A stretch of DNA of 57,153 nt from Candidatus Obscuribacterales bacterium (GCA_019746975.1 JAIERK010000097.1:1-57153), one strand, 5' to 3'; shown: positions 35,188 to 45,594, numbered from the stretch's first letter. A program made the numbers and translations. Notes: generated by a model not told the origin, from the sequence alone.

Positions 35188-38100
35188 TGCGCAATCTCTC
35201 TAACCGCTTCCGGGGAAGAGAATCGATTGAAGTTCTTGCTGGCTATTCCGCCGAGTCCCTCCACTACGAAGCAGAGCTCATTGTTGCTGTCGTAGATTGC
35301 TAGATCGCACAATAGCTCAGTCGCCATCGCCGGATTGAGGAAGATCTGCGCCGTCGCCATGGTCGGCATATTGCGACGACCAAAGAGGTGCATCGTTTTG
35401 AAACCTGTCGGCAGCACTGTCACGTCCCGGTAGTGTCGAGCCCAGATTCCGGCTAATTGCATGGCACTGTCCAAGAGAACCGGATCGACGATCCAATCAG
35501 AGTTGTCGGTAGTTGACACGCAACGGACAGGAGCGCCGCCTATGACATTGCCGGTGATGCCGTCTTCGGCAATGAACTGCACATCCTGAATTCCCTGGAA
35601 AATTGGACCGTGGAACAACCATTTACCGTACACATCTCTCGGCTGGGGCAAAGCCAACTCGGATTTCATCGACGAGACCGGACCGATAAGGCGAGGAATC
35701 TGCGTACCCGTTGATGTCACCCATTTTTCAGGAACCATATTCGGTGCTTGCGCGAATTGAGCCTTGCAGCGGAAATGCACCTTTCGTGACGGACCAGACG
35801 CCACCAATTGCAATGCCACTTCTCCATCAGCGGAGTCCGGAATTACCTCGATGGAAAATTCCTTTTGAGGTGTGTGAAAGACTACTCCAGCAGGGATATC
35901 CAGATTCGATACTTTGACGAGATGGCGCTCGGGATATACGGACTGAGCAGCTTCGAGCATCGTCTCCAACGCCACTGCCATCGGCATTACTGGAATTCCG
36001 TCAAATTTATGATCGTGAAGATAATGATGATGTCCGGTATCGATCAGCAGGTTGAAAGTCGGGGGTGCAACGGTGCTCAAACTCGCGCGATTGACAATCA
36101 CACCGGAAGGCGAGATGTTCGAATCCATAGGCGGCACCGAGACTCGAGAAGACTTGAGCTTGCCGACAAGCAGCACTTCTACGTGATCGCCGACATTGGC
36201 CTTGAGCTCCTCATGAAAGCACGCGCGGCCATCTTCCGGTTGAATCATCGACCAGCCATGACTGGCGAAGACTTGTTCCAACTCCGGTGGTGCCATGCCG
36301 GCTTGCCACGGTCCCCACATGAGAGAGGCGATACGGCATTTTTGATTGGCGCGCCTCAACCGCAGAGCGAGCTTATTGAGTGCTTCGTTGGCGGCTACGT
36401 AGTCGCTCTGGCCGGAGTTACCGGTTCTCCCGACCACAGAGGAAAACAGGTACATAAACTGAAGATCCTCGAAGCGAATCTTCTTGGCCAAAGTGAGGGC
36501 GCTCTGTACCTTGGTATTGAAGACTCGTTCAAACGAGCCGAGGCTCTTGGCTTTGATAAGGGCGTCTTCAATTATGCCTGCACCTTGAATGACACCATCT
36601 ATTGAAGAGGTTTCGTATATCGAGTCGATCAAACGACTAAATGCGGTTTCATCGGTAACGTCCACGGAATGATATCGAACGGTGGAACCAGCAGCTTTAA
36701 GCTTCGCAAGCGTGTCGCGCACTTCGCGCTCTCGAAGTAATTGCTGGTAGACCCGTTCGACATCACGAACATTGATCACCTTACCGGCGCGTTGCATCTC
36801 ATCAATAATCGCGGCTTTTATGTCTTTCTGGGTTACTAGTCCTGCAGTGACCGGAGACTCGCTTTCGGCCGGTCGAGGAATTCGTCCAACAATTACGAAT
36901 GAAGGTTGGTAGCGTCGAGCCAGATCAATAACAACTTCAGCGGTTATACCGCGAGCACCGCCAGTCACGAGAATAACCGAAGAAGGCGTCAACGCGAGCG
37001 GTTGTTGTACCTGCAATTGACTGAAACTAGATTCGGAAATCTCGAGACCAATTCGATTCCCGTTATCCAGTCCAATCTCGACAATATCGTCGTCCGCATA
37101 GAGCTCGGCAACGATACCGGCGGCTATAGTCTCTACAGCAGCTACCGAGCTTACGTCGACAACTTTGACGTGCACGGAAGGAAGTTCTTTCGCGATGGTC
37201 TTCGTCAACCCGGCGAGGGCAGCCTGCTCGATCAGATGCTCGGGCGCATTTGTAGTGTCCATGTCGTTGACACCGAATGTCCCACCCATCTTCGTCACGG
37301 TCAGGATGGAGCTGCGATGCCCCTTTGCGCCCAGCCCGTTGAGTTCGGTCTCTATCGACTTGGTCAATAAGAATAGCTGCTTCAGACTGTTCCATTCTCG
37401 CCCATTTGATTTAGAATCGGCATCGAAGCCGCCAAGATAGATCAACGAGCCGATCGGACCGTGCTTCACGCGGAATTGTTGGAGGAAGCCGTTGAGGCCA
37501 TCTTCGTCGACTGGAACATCAGAAGCGTTCAGCTGAACCGTAATTTGATCGTGCCGTTTGAGGTTAGCTGCGACTGCTGCTGAAAGTCCGGATTGTCCAC
37601 CTACCAGTAGAATCTGCGGCGCGAGAGTTTTCTTGGTCCTCGTCGGGACGGAAAGCATCTTGACCGTGACTAGACCGCGCGCAACGTTATCAACATTGCC
37701 GTTCTTTACCGGCACTACCGCCGGTGCAAGACTCACGGTTGGCGTCGAGTCTTGACCAAGCGAGCGAATCCAATCGATAATTCCTTGCAGCGTCTTAGTG
37801 CCGGCCAATTTTTCGATACCGGATTCTAGCTTCTCTTGCGTCACTTCGGGCAAAAGCTTGCGGAAGTTATTGAGGATCTCGACCCGCTTAATCGAGTCGA
37901 TACCAAGATCAGCTTCCAGATCCAGATTTGGATCGAGCATCTGGCGCGGATATCCAGTCCTTTCACTAACGATCTCAAAAAGGCTGTCTATAAGCTGGTC
38001 CGTATTGAGAGTGCCGTTATCAGCCGAGTAGTAATCGACCGGTTGCTCGACCAATGAAACAAGGTGACCGAGCTCCTTATGATTGTCCGAAGTACCATTC

Positions 38101-41100
38101 GATCCGGAGAACTCAGGAACCGGCGGCTCAAACTGCAGCTGTAGTGCCAAATCATTTTCCTCGAGGAAAGTCGTCGGATGCTTTCCATTGTTTTGCGGGA
38201 AGGATGGAGTCAACTCCAATCGACCCGGCACAAGCGGCTGCGCTGCGTTGTGACCATTGAGTCCGTGCTGCTGGTCGACAGGTACTCTTCCTGATTGCAG
38301 GTATGCCAACATCACCTTTTGCTGCGCATCGAGAAATCGATTGGTCATCTCGAGCATGCTCTTTTGAAATTCGAGCATAACTCGCTCGACCGAAGCATCA
38401 GATCCGGCGGCAGGACCCGACGAAACGGGCGCGAACTGCGATAGGTCACCTGTCGCTCTCGGCTGAGTTCGTTCTGCAGTCCTGGAAGGTTGAATCGATT
38501 GTGAGTTGTTTGGTTTCATGCCCTTGCTCTCTGAGCGGGAATGCGGCTGAAGTATTGACTCCGAGCGCCCCGTCCCGTTGTTGCCATTTGACGCGCCATT
38601 ATCGCGTGCGTTGCCGACGACCTTTTTCTCGCCGGTCTTTGCACCCGTCTGATTAAAAACTTTCGCGCGATCGGAAGAACCATTTCCACTCGCCGAATTG
38701 ATTATTGCCGAACTCGAGGTACGCTCGCTCTCCATTCGAACCGAGCCATTTGTCGAAAGAGCCAATCGACTGACGACATTCTGGGCATCTTTCTTCTGCT
38801 CGGTTTTGCCGATTCGCTCAATAGCGGCGCTATTGACACGATAGAGCAAGCGAGCTTTCTTTGTAGTCTCGACAGGCTCTTCGCGCTCACGCAACGATCT
38901 CGCCATGCGATTCCAGAAAAGTTTTCCCAGTGCGAGTCGAGCGACTCCACCATGGACAGTCAGTTGAGCGAGCAGGTTGAGGAAGAAGTGAAGCGACTCT
39001 CTGGAGCGCTCACTGGAGACGGCGATAACGCCTTTGTCTTTGAGAGTAGCTTCAGTGAGACCTGTGAGTACATTACCCGGTCCAACCTCGACAAAGATCC
39101 GCGCGCCTGACTCATACATTTGATTAAGTTGATCTGCAAACAGCACGGGCTTGAGAGCGTGCTCGCTCAGCTGGATGGCGATCGCTCCCGGCTGCTCGCT
39201 GTATGGCTGCGCAGTCGTGTTCGAGAATACGGGAATTTTCGGAGATACGAGAGTTTGTTTCTTTAGATACGAGCTCAGAGGTGCGCGTGAAGCCTTCAGA
39301 AGGGGGCTGTGGAATGCCGCCGACACAGGAATCTTTTTGCAGGCAATATTGCGGTCCGTCAGAAGAGAAAGCGCTGATTCGATCGACGCTGTAGCACCAG
39401 ATATGATGCACTGTAATGGAGTATTGACGTTAGCGAGATAGACATCGGGAACCTTGGCAATCTCTTTCTGGACCTTCTGTGGATCAGCCGCCACGGCGGC
39501 CATCGCACCTGGAGCACTGGCGGCGCACTCCGAAAGAATGCGACCTCTTTCAGCTGATACTTCCAGGAGTTGCTGCTCAGTGAAAACACCGGCGGCGTAT
39601 AAAGCGACATATTCACCGTAGCTGTGACCAGCAACCATATCGGGTCGCAGCCCGAAACCAGTCAAAAGCTTGAACATGGCAAGATCACAGGCGCCAAGCG
39701 CTGGTTGAGCAACCTCAGTTCGTGTGAGCGCATCGGATTGCTCTTGCTTGCCGAAATCGGTAAGTGCTGGAATTGGATAGATGTAGCTCGAAAGTGGTTT
39801 TGCCAACCGTGATTTCAACACACGATCGGCCTTCTCTACAACAGAACGAAGCTCTGGGAAGTAGACGGACAGGTCTCGGAGCATGTCTATGCGCTGAGAC
39901 CCCTGCCCAGGGAAAAGGAAGGCAATTTTCCCTTTGCGCTCACAGACATTATTGTAATGAATGCCGGACTTCAGGCTCGCAGGCTGGTCTTTCTCTACAA
40001 TCTCCTTCGCTTGGCTGAGTTTGCCGGCGAGATCATCCAAAGATGATGCCACTACAGCCAGTGCGCAGCCGGCACCAGAGAAATCATTGAGGCGCAGGTT
40101 GGATTTGTGAGCCAGCAAGAACAGCTTGCGTTGTCCCTCACTGGTCGCCTCCGTTGCAACAGCCATCTCAGACTGTATTTTGGCGACGGCAGCCTCAGTT
40201 TGTTTTACTGCTCTGAGAATCTCATCTTTCGAGCTTCCCTTCCAAACAAAAAGTTCACAGGGCCAGACTTCGATAGCGGGTCTCTCATCAGGCGGGCATG
40301 GCGGCGTGTATTCTTCCAGAATAGTGTGGAAATTCGTGCCACCAAATCCGAAGGCACTCACACCAGCCCGTCTCGGCGTCTGCTCACTGTGATGGAACCA
40401 GGGCCTAGACTCTGTATTGAGATAGAACGGACCATCATCAAAATGACAGGCTGGATTAGGTTGTTGAACGTTGATGGTCGGCGGAAGCGTCTTGGAATTC
40501 AACGCTTTAGCTACTTTGACAATAGAAGCCAATCCAGCAGCCGCCTTGGTGTGGCCAATGTTTGTTTTTACAGAACCGATAGCACAGCTCTGAGCTGTTG
40601 CACCGGATTGCTGAAATACTTTCGTTAGCGCTTCGACTTCGGCTTTGTCACCGGCTACAGTACCAGTACCGTGCGCCTCGATCAGACCGACAGTAGACGG
40701 CGATATCCCAGCATCTTCGTAAGCACGCCGCAATGCGAGCATCTGACCGGCCGGTCGAGGTGCCGTCAAACTCAGGTCGCGGCCATCGCTAGAACCTCCG
40801 ATTCCGCGAATGACAGCGTAAATTTTATCGCCTGCACGCTCAGCATCGGAGAGACGCTTCAATACGAGCATAGCGATACCTTCGCTTATCACGATGCCAT
40901 CCGCCTTCGCGTCGAATGTTTGGCATCGACCACTGGGTGAGAGGGCGTGTGTTTTGCTGAAACTCAGATAGTCGCCTGGTTGATTATGAGTGTCGGTCGC
41001 CCCCAAAAGAACAACGTCACTGTTGCCCGCTCGCAGGTCCGCGATGCCGACGTAGAGCGCCGCCAGTGAACTCGCGCAGGCAGCGTCAATCGAGAAATTG

Positions 41101-43772
41101 ATTCCCTTGAGATCGAGCCTGTTGGCGACCCTACCGGCGGTGACATTGCCGAGGTAGCCGGCGAAAGAGTCCTCCGTCCACTCGGGCAGGTCTTGCTTGA
41201 TCTTCTCGACTTCGCCTTCGCTCAAATCGCTGAGCTTCCAACCGAGCATAGAGCGCAGCGAGTACAAAGCGGTGATCGGACCATGTCCTGCGTTAGCTAG
41301 AATCACAGAAGTCTTTTCACGGGGAAACTTTCTGTCGGAATAACCAGCGTCAACAAGCGCGCGGCTAGCCGCATCCAGGATCAATACCTGCATTGCATCA
41401 ATGGAATCGAGGCTGTTGGGCGGAATGCCGTAAGGAGCGGGATCGAAGATCGCGTCGGGCAAAAATCCGCCCCACTTCGATACGATCTTGTCTCGTGCCT
41501 GAGGATTGGCGTCGTAATAGTTCTTCCAATCGAAGTGACTCGAGGGAATCTCGGAGATGGCATCGACCTTATTGAGGATGTTGTTCCAATAAGTCTCCAT
41601 GTCGTTGCCCTTCGGGAACATGCAGGACATGCCGACAATAGCAATGCCTTCCGGCAGCTCTTCGCGCTCGCCCGAATCCCGAGACCAGGAGCCTTTCAGC
41701 TCGGATAAAATTCTAGTGCTTCCTTCGGAGACAAGGGCATGCAGCTCCGGAATGGTGGTGACCGATTCATGCATCGACGCGACCTGACCGATCATGTACA
41801 TGCCGTCCTGCCACTGCTTATTTTCGCCGATCGACTCCAGCTTACCGGAGGATCCTCGCTCCAGACCTTTGCTTGCAATCCGGAGCCGACCAAGATTCAT
41901 CACCTCGAGCTCTTCGCGAATCTCATCGCGGCTCAGCTTCTTCTCTTTCAACTCAGAATGCACGCTGTCGAAGGTCGATTTATACGGTGAGTCGATACAA
42001 CGAATACTATGACCTGGGCCGGTCTCCAGAAGCACAGTCCTATCGCAATCGAGCGCGGCTTTCTGAAATTTAGAAACAATCGCCCCAGTAGTCACTGCCT
42101 CTTCGGTGAACAAATAGGCAGTGCCGAGCAGCGCACCAATTTTGATACCACGCCGACTGAGAGGCGATGCCATAGCGGCAACCATCGCGGCGGACAGGTC
42201 GTCGTGGATACCGCCCGCGAAGAGCAGATGGAAAGTCTGGGGATTATCGCGTGGGCCGATACTCTCTAGTAGTACATCGATCATGGATTGCCACAGGACA
42301 AAGCTAGCGCGAGGTCCGACGTGTCCACCACACTCCTTGCCTTCGAAGATAAAACGCCGAGAGCCCATCTCGATGAACGAGCCAAGCAATAGCGGTGACG
42401 GTACATGAAGATAGGTCGCGGTGCCGGCTGCATCTAGAGCCTTGGCTTGGTCGGGACGACCTCCAGCTATCAGAGCAAATGGTGGTTTGTGTCGATTGAC
42501 GACTTCCATCTGCTCCTGGCGCAACTGCTGCGGCACAAAACCGAGGATGCCGACGCCCCACGGACGTTGGCCCAACTTTTCGGCGGTCTCTTGCAGAAGC
42601 AGCTCAATGTCTTTTCCGCGCATGAGCGATAAAGCGAGAAAAGGAAGACCACCGCCTTCAGCAACCTTGAGCGCGAACTCGCTCGTGTCGCTGACCCGTG
42701 TCATCGCGCCCTGAACAATCGGATATCTTGTGCCATGCGAGATTGCCAGTTCGGATCCTTCCGCGAGAGCCGCTCCTTTTGCCCCGGCCTCGAGGCTCAA
42801 CTCGATACTGTCACGTATATCGGCAATGACACCGGCGACGGTACCACCCCTGAGAGCCAGTCTTTTCGCCAGACAAGAATCTTGACCGACAATCCAGCAC
42901 TCATCAGACTCTTGTTGCGCTAAGACATTGTTTTCCAAAAACTCGGTCAGCTTTTGCTGGAAAGGATCTTTAGCGAGATTTTCCAAATCCGCAAATCGGC
43001 TAGTACCATTTGCGGTGAGCAGCCTGAAGTACCGATTGCCGTCCAAAGAGGAAAGGAGCGTCGTCTCCGTGCCATCCAGTTTTTCAAATCGGGTTTGGAC
43101 GTCAAATGGAATGAGCGAATCGCTCGTCAGGTACAGTTGAGAATCGAGCACCACGCCTTGTGCTCCCGCAGCAGCGACAGCCGCTGCCGTATCGCACCCA
43201 ATGCCGCCTTGCGCCCAAAATGGAATTCGAAGATTCCGCGCGAACTGCTGAACAAGTACGAAAGTAGTGGTGTCGCCGACGCGGCCTGAAGCCTCGTGCC
43301 CTTTGGCAATTACACCGTCAGCACCGCAGGACTCGGACAGCTGAGCCTCTTTCAAGTCGACGACTTCTACAAGAACGCGAAATCCGGCATGTCTTGCCAG
43401 TTTTACATCCTTGGCGAGAAGCTCTTCACTGAATTGCCCGACACCCGCTGTCAAGACCATCACAGGGGCTGGGTGGACAGCCTCGGTACGCGTCAGGCGT
43501 GTAAGGATTTCTTCAACAGGCAATCCACCAACCCGGCTGTCCGAGGCCGACCAGCACAGTGCGCCGGATCTGACCCTGACGCCGATGGTGCCGCCCATCG
43601 CGTTGCCGGCTAGCTTGTCCAACGACTCCGTCAGCTCCGGGCAGCTTTCGACGAATTCTATATCGACGAGGCCTACCGCTCCAGCCCTGGCTGCTGCAAT
43701 CGCGAGTGCCGGTGTCTTGAAGCCTCGCCTTGGGCTCGATGGAGCAACAACAATAATTTCGAACGCCGCCAC
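35184..43772 (-). CDS. Iterative lipid/polyketide synthase subunit NPD-NPD-KS-AT-ACP-KR-DH
   Basis: About 2862 residues from GTG 43772 (GGAG six bases upstream); TTG 43814 would add 14. In order: two nitropropane-dioxygenase/PfaD-like FMN barrels (about 5-290, ending near FWAQGGIGCDTA, and 345-640, with YPIVQGAMTRVSD and GKECGGHVGP); a ketosynthase (706-1140) with C899 in DAACASS and NIGHTKAAAG; an acyltransferase (1250-1600) with S1384 in GHSYGEY; an Asn/Ser/Gly-rich linker; one ACP (1925-2000) with S1960 in LGIDSIKRVEIL; a ketoreductase (to about 2520) with VTGGARGI and a Tyr in SDYVAAN; and a dehydratase (2570-2850) with His in LHDHKFDGIPVMP and Asp in VLLDSAMQ. This is PfaA/HglE-like with enoyl-reductase-type domains fused in front. 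It is cytosolic. Translation is coupled to the second subunit. Confidence 0.92.
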   Translation of the reverse strand: MAAFEIIVVAPSSPRRGFKTPALAIAAARAGAVGLVDIEFVESCPELTESLDKLAGNAMGGTIGVRVRSGALCWSASDSRVGGLPVEEILTRLTRTEAVHPAPVMVLTAGVGQFSEELLAKDVKLARHAGFRVLVEVVDLKEAQLSESCGADGVIAKGHEASGRVGDTTTFVLVQQFARNLRIPFWAQGGIGCDTAAAVAAAGAQGVVLDSQLYLTSDSLIPFDVQTRFEKLDGTETTLLSSLDGNRYFRLLTANGTSRFADLENLAKDPFQQKLTEFLENNVLAQQESDECWIVGQDSCLAKRLALRGGTVAGVIADIRDSIELSLEAGAKGAALAEGSELAISHGTRYPIVQGAMTRVSDTSEFALKVAEGGGLPFLALSLMRGKDIELLLQETAEKLGQRPWGVGILGFVPQQLRQEQMEVVNRHKPPFALIAGGRPDQAKALDAAGTATYLHVPSPLLLGSFIEMGSRRFIFEGKECGGHVGPRASFVLWQSMIDVLLESIGPRDNPQTFHLLFAGGIHDDLSAAMVAAMASPLSRRGIKIGALLGTAYLFTEEAVTTGAIVSKFQKAALDCDRTVLLETGPGHSIRCIDSPYKSTFDSVHSELKEKKLSRDEIREELEVMNLGRLRIASKGLERGSSGKLESIGENKQWQDGMYMIGQVASMHESVTTIPELHALVSEGSTRILSELKGSWSRDSGEREELPEGIAIVGMSCMFPKGNDMETYWNNILNKVDAISEIPSSHFDWKNYYDANPQARDKIVSKWGGFLPDAIFDPAPYGIPPNSLDSIDAMQVLILDAASRALVDAGYSDRKFPREKTSVILANAGHGPITALYSLRSMLGWKLSDLSEGEVEKIKQDLPEWTEDSFAGYLGNVTAGRVANRLDLKGINFSIDAACASSLAALYVGIADLRAGNSDVVLLGATDTHNQPGDYLSFSKTHALSPSGRCQTFDAKADGIVISEGIAMLVLKRLSDAERAGDKIYAVIRGIGGSSDGRDLSLTAPRPAGQMLALRRAYEDAGISPSTVGLIEAHGTGTVAGDKAEVEALTKVFQQSGATAQSCAIGSVKTNIGHTKAAAGLASIVKVAKALNSKTLPPTINVQQPNPACHFDDGPFYLNTESRPWFHHSEQTPRRAGVSAFGFGGTNFHTILEEYTPPCPPDERPAIEVWPCELFVWKGSSKDEILRAVKQTEAAVAKIQSEMAVATEATSEGQRKLFLLAHKSNLRLNDFSGAGCALAVVASSLDDLAGKLSQAKEIVEKDQPASLKSGIHYNNVCERKGKIAFLFPGQGSQRIDMLRDLSVYFPELRSVVEKADRVLKSRLAKPLSSYIYPIPALTDFGKQEQSDALTRTEVAQPALGACDLAMFKLLTGFGLRPDMVAGHSYGEYVALYAAGVFTEQQLLEVSAERGRILSECAASAPGAMAAVAADPQKVQKEIAKVPDVYLANVNTPLQCIISGATASIESALSLLTDRNIACKKIPVSAAFHSPLLKASRAPLSSYLKKQTLVSPKIPVFSNTTAQPYSEQPGAIAIQLSEHALKPVLFADQLNQMYESGARIFVEVGPGNVLTGLTEATLKDKGVIAVSSERSRESLHFFLNLLAQLTVHGGVARLALGKLFWNRMARSLREREEPVETTKKARLLYRVNSAAIERIGKTEQKKDAQNVVSRLALSTNGSVRMESERTSSSAIINSASGNGSSDRAKVFNQTGAKTGEKKVVGNARDNGASNGNNGTGRSESILQPHSRSESKGMKPNNSQSIQPSRTAERTQPRATGDLSQFAPVSSGPAAGSDASVERVMLEFQKSMLEMTNRFLDAQQKVMLAYLQSGRVPVDQQHGLNGHNAAQPLVPGRLELTPSFPQNNGKHPTTFLEENDLALQLQFEPPVPEFSGSNGTSDNHKELGHLVSLVEQPVDYYSADNGTLNTDQLIDSLFEIVSERTGYPRQMLDPNLDLEADLGIDSIKRVEILNNFRKLLPEVTQEKLESGIEKLAGTKTLQGIIDWIRSLGQDSTPTVSLAPAVVPVKNGNVDNVARGLVTVKMLSVPTRTKKTLAPQILLVGGQSGLSAAVAANLKRHDQITVQLNASDVPVDEDGLNGFLQQFRVKHGPIGSLIYLGGFDADSKSNGREWNSLKQLFLLTKSIETELNGLGAKGHRSSILTVTKMGGTFGVNDMDTTNAPEHLIEQAALAGLTKTIAKELPSVHVKVVDVSSVAAVETIAAGIVAELYADDDIVEIGLDNGNRIGLEISESSFSQLQVQQPLALTPSSVILVTGGARGITAEVVIDLARRYQPSFVIVGRIPRPAESESPVTAGLVTQKDIKAAIIDEMQRAGKVINVRDVERVYQQLLREREVRDTLAKLKAAGSTVRYHSVDVTDETAFSRLIDSIYETSSIDGVIQGAGIIEDALIKAKSLGSFERVFNTKVQSALTLAKKIRFEDLQFMYLFSSVVGRTGNSGQSDYVAANEALNKLALRLRRANQKCRIASLMWGPWQAGMAPPELEQVFASHGWSMIQPEDGRACFHEELKANVGDHVEVLLVGKLKSSRVSVPPMDSNISPSGVIVNRASLSTVAPPTFNLLIDTGHHHYLHDHKFDGIPVMPMAVALETMLEAAQSVYPERHLVKVSNLDIPAGVVFHTPQKEFSIEVIPDSADGEVALQLVASGPSRKVHFRCKAQFAQAPNMVPEKWVTSTGTQIPRLIGPVSSMKSELALPQPRDVYGKWLFHGPIFQGIQDVQFIAEDGITGNVIGGAPVRCVSTTDNSDWIVDPVLLDSAMQLAGIWARHYRDVTVLPTGFKTMHLFGRRNMPTMATAQIFLNPAMATELLCDLAIYDSNNELCFVVEGLGGIASKNFNRFSSPEAVREIAQ

Positions 43773-43931
43773 GTTTTCTCCGTTTTTCTCTGGACTCCAC
43801 GAATCCTTCGCCAAGTCGAACCCCCGTCGCGTCTATGCAACTGCACTTTCGACTGGCTTCTATCGGAGAGGATTCTAGAGGCAAGAGTACTTGATCTTAT
43901 GACTTCTGCCATTGAAGAGGTTTTAACTATA

Positions 43932-44057
43932 TAGGGCGAAACAGGGCGAGCAGCTTTTCAATTTAGTAAGATTTAACCGAATACATGCTTCACCATTCCT
44001 TCACCAGTTTTGATATATGGCAGCTTGACAGGCTATGGCGACCGGCTTGTCCGGACA
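43932..44057. promoter_or_regulatory. Divergent regulatory spacer between synthase and MFS genes
   Basis: The ~380-base spacer between the synthase and transporter starts holds two operator-like features. AGGGCGA is repeated at 43932-43938 and 43943-43949, exactly one helical turn apart. TGTCCGGACA (44048-44057) is a perfect 10-base palindrome. Either could bind a regulator shared by the divergent genes. No confident -35/-10 pair was found. Confidence 0.35.
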
Positions 44058-44154
44058 GATGCAAGACATATTAAGGAATTGAAGCGCAACAAACTCCATC
44101 GGCGGCTGTTTTTTTGGAAACAATAGACGTGTTACCAGTCGTATAAGAAATCAA

Positions 44155-45594
44155 TTGCAGGAATCACAGAATAGCTCCAGGCACTCGCCGGCTGAGAAAA
44201 CCTCGGCGCCAAGTCTCGGTATCGTCCTGATTGGTCTGCAAATCGCGTTATTTCTTTCAGCCCTTGATCAGACGATCCTTAACATAGCGATTCCCAGACT
44301 TTCGGAAATCTTGCACGGCGGCGACCAATCGGCATGGCTTATCACGTCTTACTTGTTGTTTTCGACGGTGGCTACTCCAGTGGCCGGAAAACTAGCTGAT
44401 ATTTTCGGTGTCAGGACAGTCATCTCCTCTGCAACACTGCTATTCGCGGTCACATCGCTGTTATGCGGTTTGGCTGGACTCGTACCCATTGCCGGTCTGG
44501 GCGGTATGGAGCAGCTCATAGTAGCCAGAGCGTTACAAGGCACTGCTGGTGGTGCAATGCTCGGACTTTGCTTCATCGCCGTTGGAGATCTGTTCTCTGC
44601 CCAGCAACGAGGGCGATACCAGGGATTTCTCGCAGCAGCCTTCATCGTGGCAGCTCTTGCCGGACCATCGCTCGGCGGATGGCTCACGGAATCACTAAAT
44701 TGGCGCCTGATCTTTCTTATCAATGTCCCACTGGGACTACTTTCCGCCGCGCTACTGGCACGCTATCCAAACACAGACCGCACTCGAGCGCGCGCCTCGG
44801 TCGACTATATCGGAATTATTCTATTTATCGTGACTGTCATTCCACTGCTTCTGGCATCGTCGGACGTTGGTAAGTTCGGGTCGATAAATGCGCATTCGGC
44901 CTTGCTCCTATCGATATCCGTCGCCTCTTTCTCAGCCTTTCTTTTTCGCGAAAAGAATGCCAAAGAGCCTCTTGTCCCGCTGCATTTGTTTTCCAACAGA
45001 ACGATTTCGATATCACTGGCAACGGTCTTTATAACCGGCGTTGGGCTATTTGGATCGATGCTGCTCTTCGCCTTCATGCTTCAAAAGCTTTCCGGACTGA
45101 GCCCGGTAGCGACTGGAGCAACGCTCACCCCACTGATGGTAGTAGTGGCAGGAGCAAGCATAGCCGGCGGTCTTCTGGTGTCCAAAACAGGCAAGTATAA
45201 GCTCTTATGTTTAATTTCTTTAGGTAGCATGGCGCTGGCTACTGCATTGATGACCAAGCTAGGTCCCGGATTTTCAACCTGGCAGTTCATGACCTATGCC
45301 ACCGCAGGTGGCGTCGCACTGGGGCTTTTACTTCCTGTTCATAGCATTATTGTTCAAAACACTGTGACAGGCAGCGAGTTGGGAATCGCCACTTCCATGA
45401 CCCAACTCTTCCGCTCGCTCGGCGGCACTATAGGAACCGGCATAATGGGCGCCCTGATGATGGTCCTGGCGAGGAACTCTACTCTGCACGACTCGATCAA
45501 CTTCTCCCTTCACTGCTATGCCGCGCTGCTCGCGCTCGCCATGGTGCTCAACCTCTTTCTTCCCGAAACACCTCTGAAGAAGAAGCAGAAGTAA
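44155..45594 (+). CDS. DHA2-family MFS transporter (EmrB/QacA type)
   Basis: 479 residues from TTG 44155; no better in-frame start exists, and the ribosome site is weak. About fourteen membrane helices are visible. The first helix carries the DHA2 signature SALDQTILNIAIP, followed by WLITSYLLFSTVATPVAGKL and the loop 2-3 motif ADIFGVR. A motif C-like segment (AGPSLGGWLTESLNWR) marks an exporter. These proton antiporters export drugs or lipids. Divergence from a lipid synthase suggests product export; that is inference. Confidence 0.92.
   Translation: MQESQNSSRHSPAEKTSAPSLGIVLIGLQIALFLSALDQTILNIAIPRLSEILHGGDQSAWLITSYLLFSTVATPVAGKLADIFGVRTVISSATLLFAVTSLLCGLAGLVPIAGLGGMEQLIVARALQGTAGGAMLGLCFIAVGDLFSAQQRGRYQGFLAAAFIVAALAGPSLGGWLTESLNWRLIFLINVPLGLLSAALLARYPNTDRTRARASVDYIGIILFIVTVIPLLLASSDVGKFGSINAHSALLLSISVASFSAFLFREKNAKEPLVPLHLFSNRTISISLATVFITGVGLFGSMLLFAFMLQKLSGLSPVATGATLTPLMVVVAGASIAGGLLVSKTGKYKLLCLISLGSMALATALMTKLGPGFSTWQFMTYATAGGVALGLLLPVHSIIVQNTVTGSELGIATSMTQLFRSLGGTIGTGIMGALMMVLARNSTLHDSINFSLHCYAALLALAMVLNLFLPETPLKKKQK

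Noticed and set aside
35808..36605. 265-codon plus-strand open frame inside the synthase gene
   Set aside because: Antisense shadow of the KR-DH region; no ribosome site and no recognisable domain.
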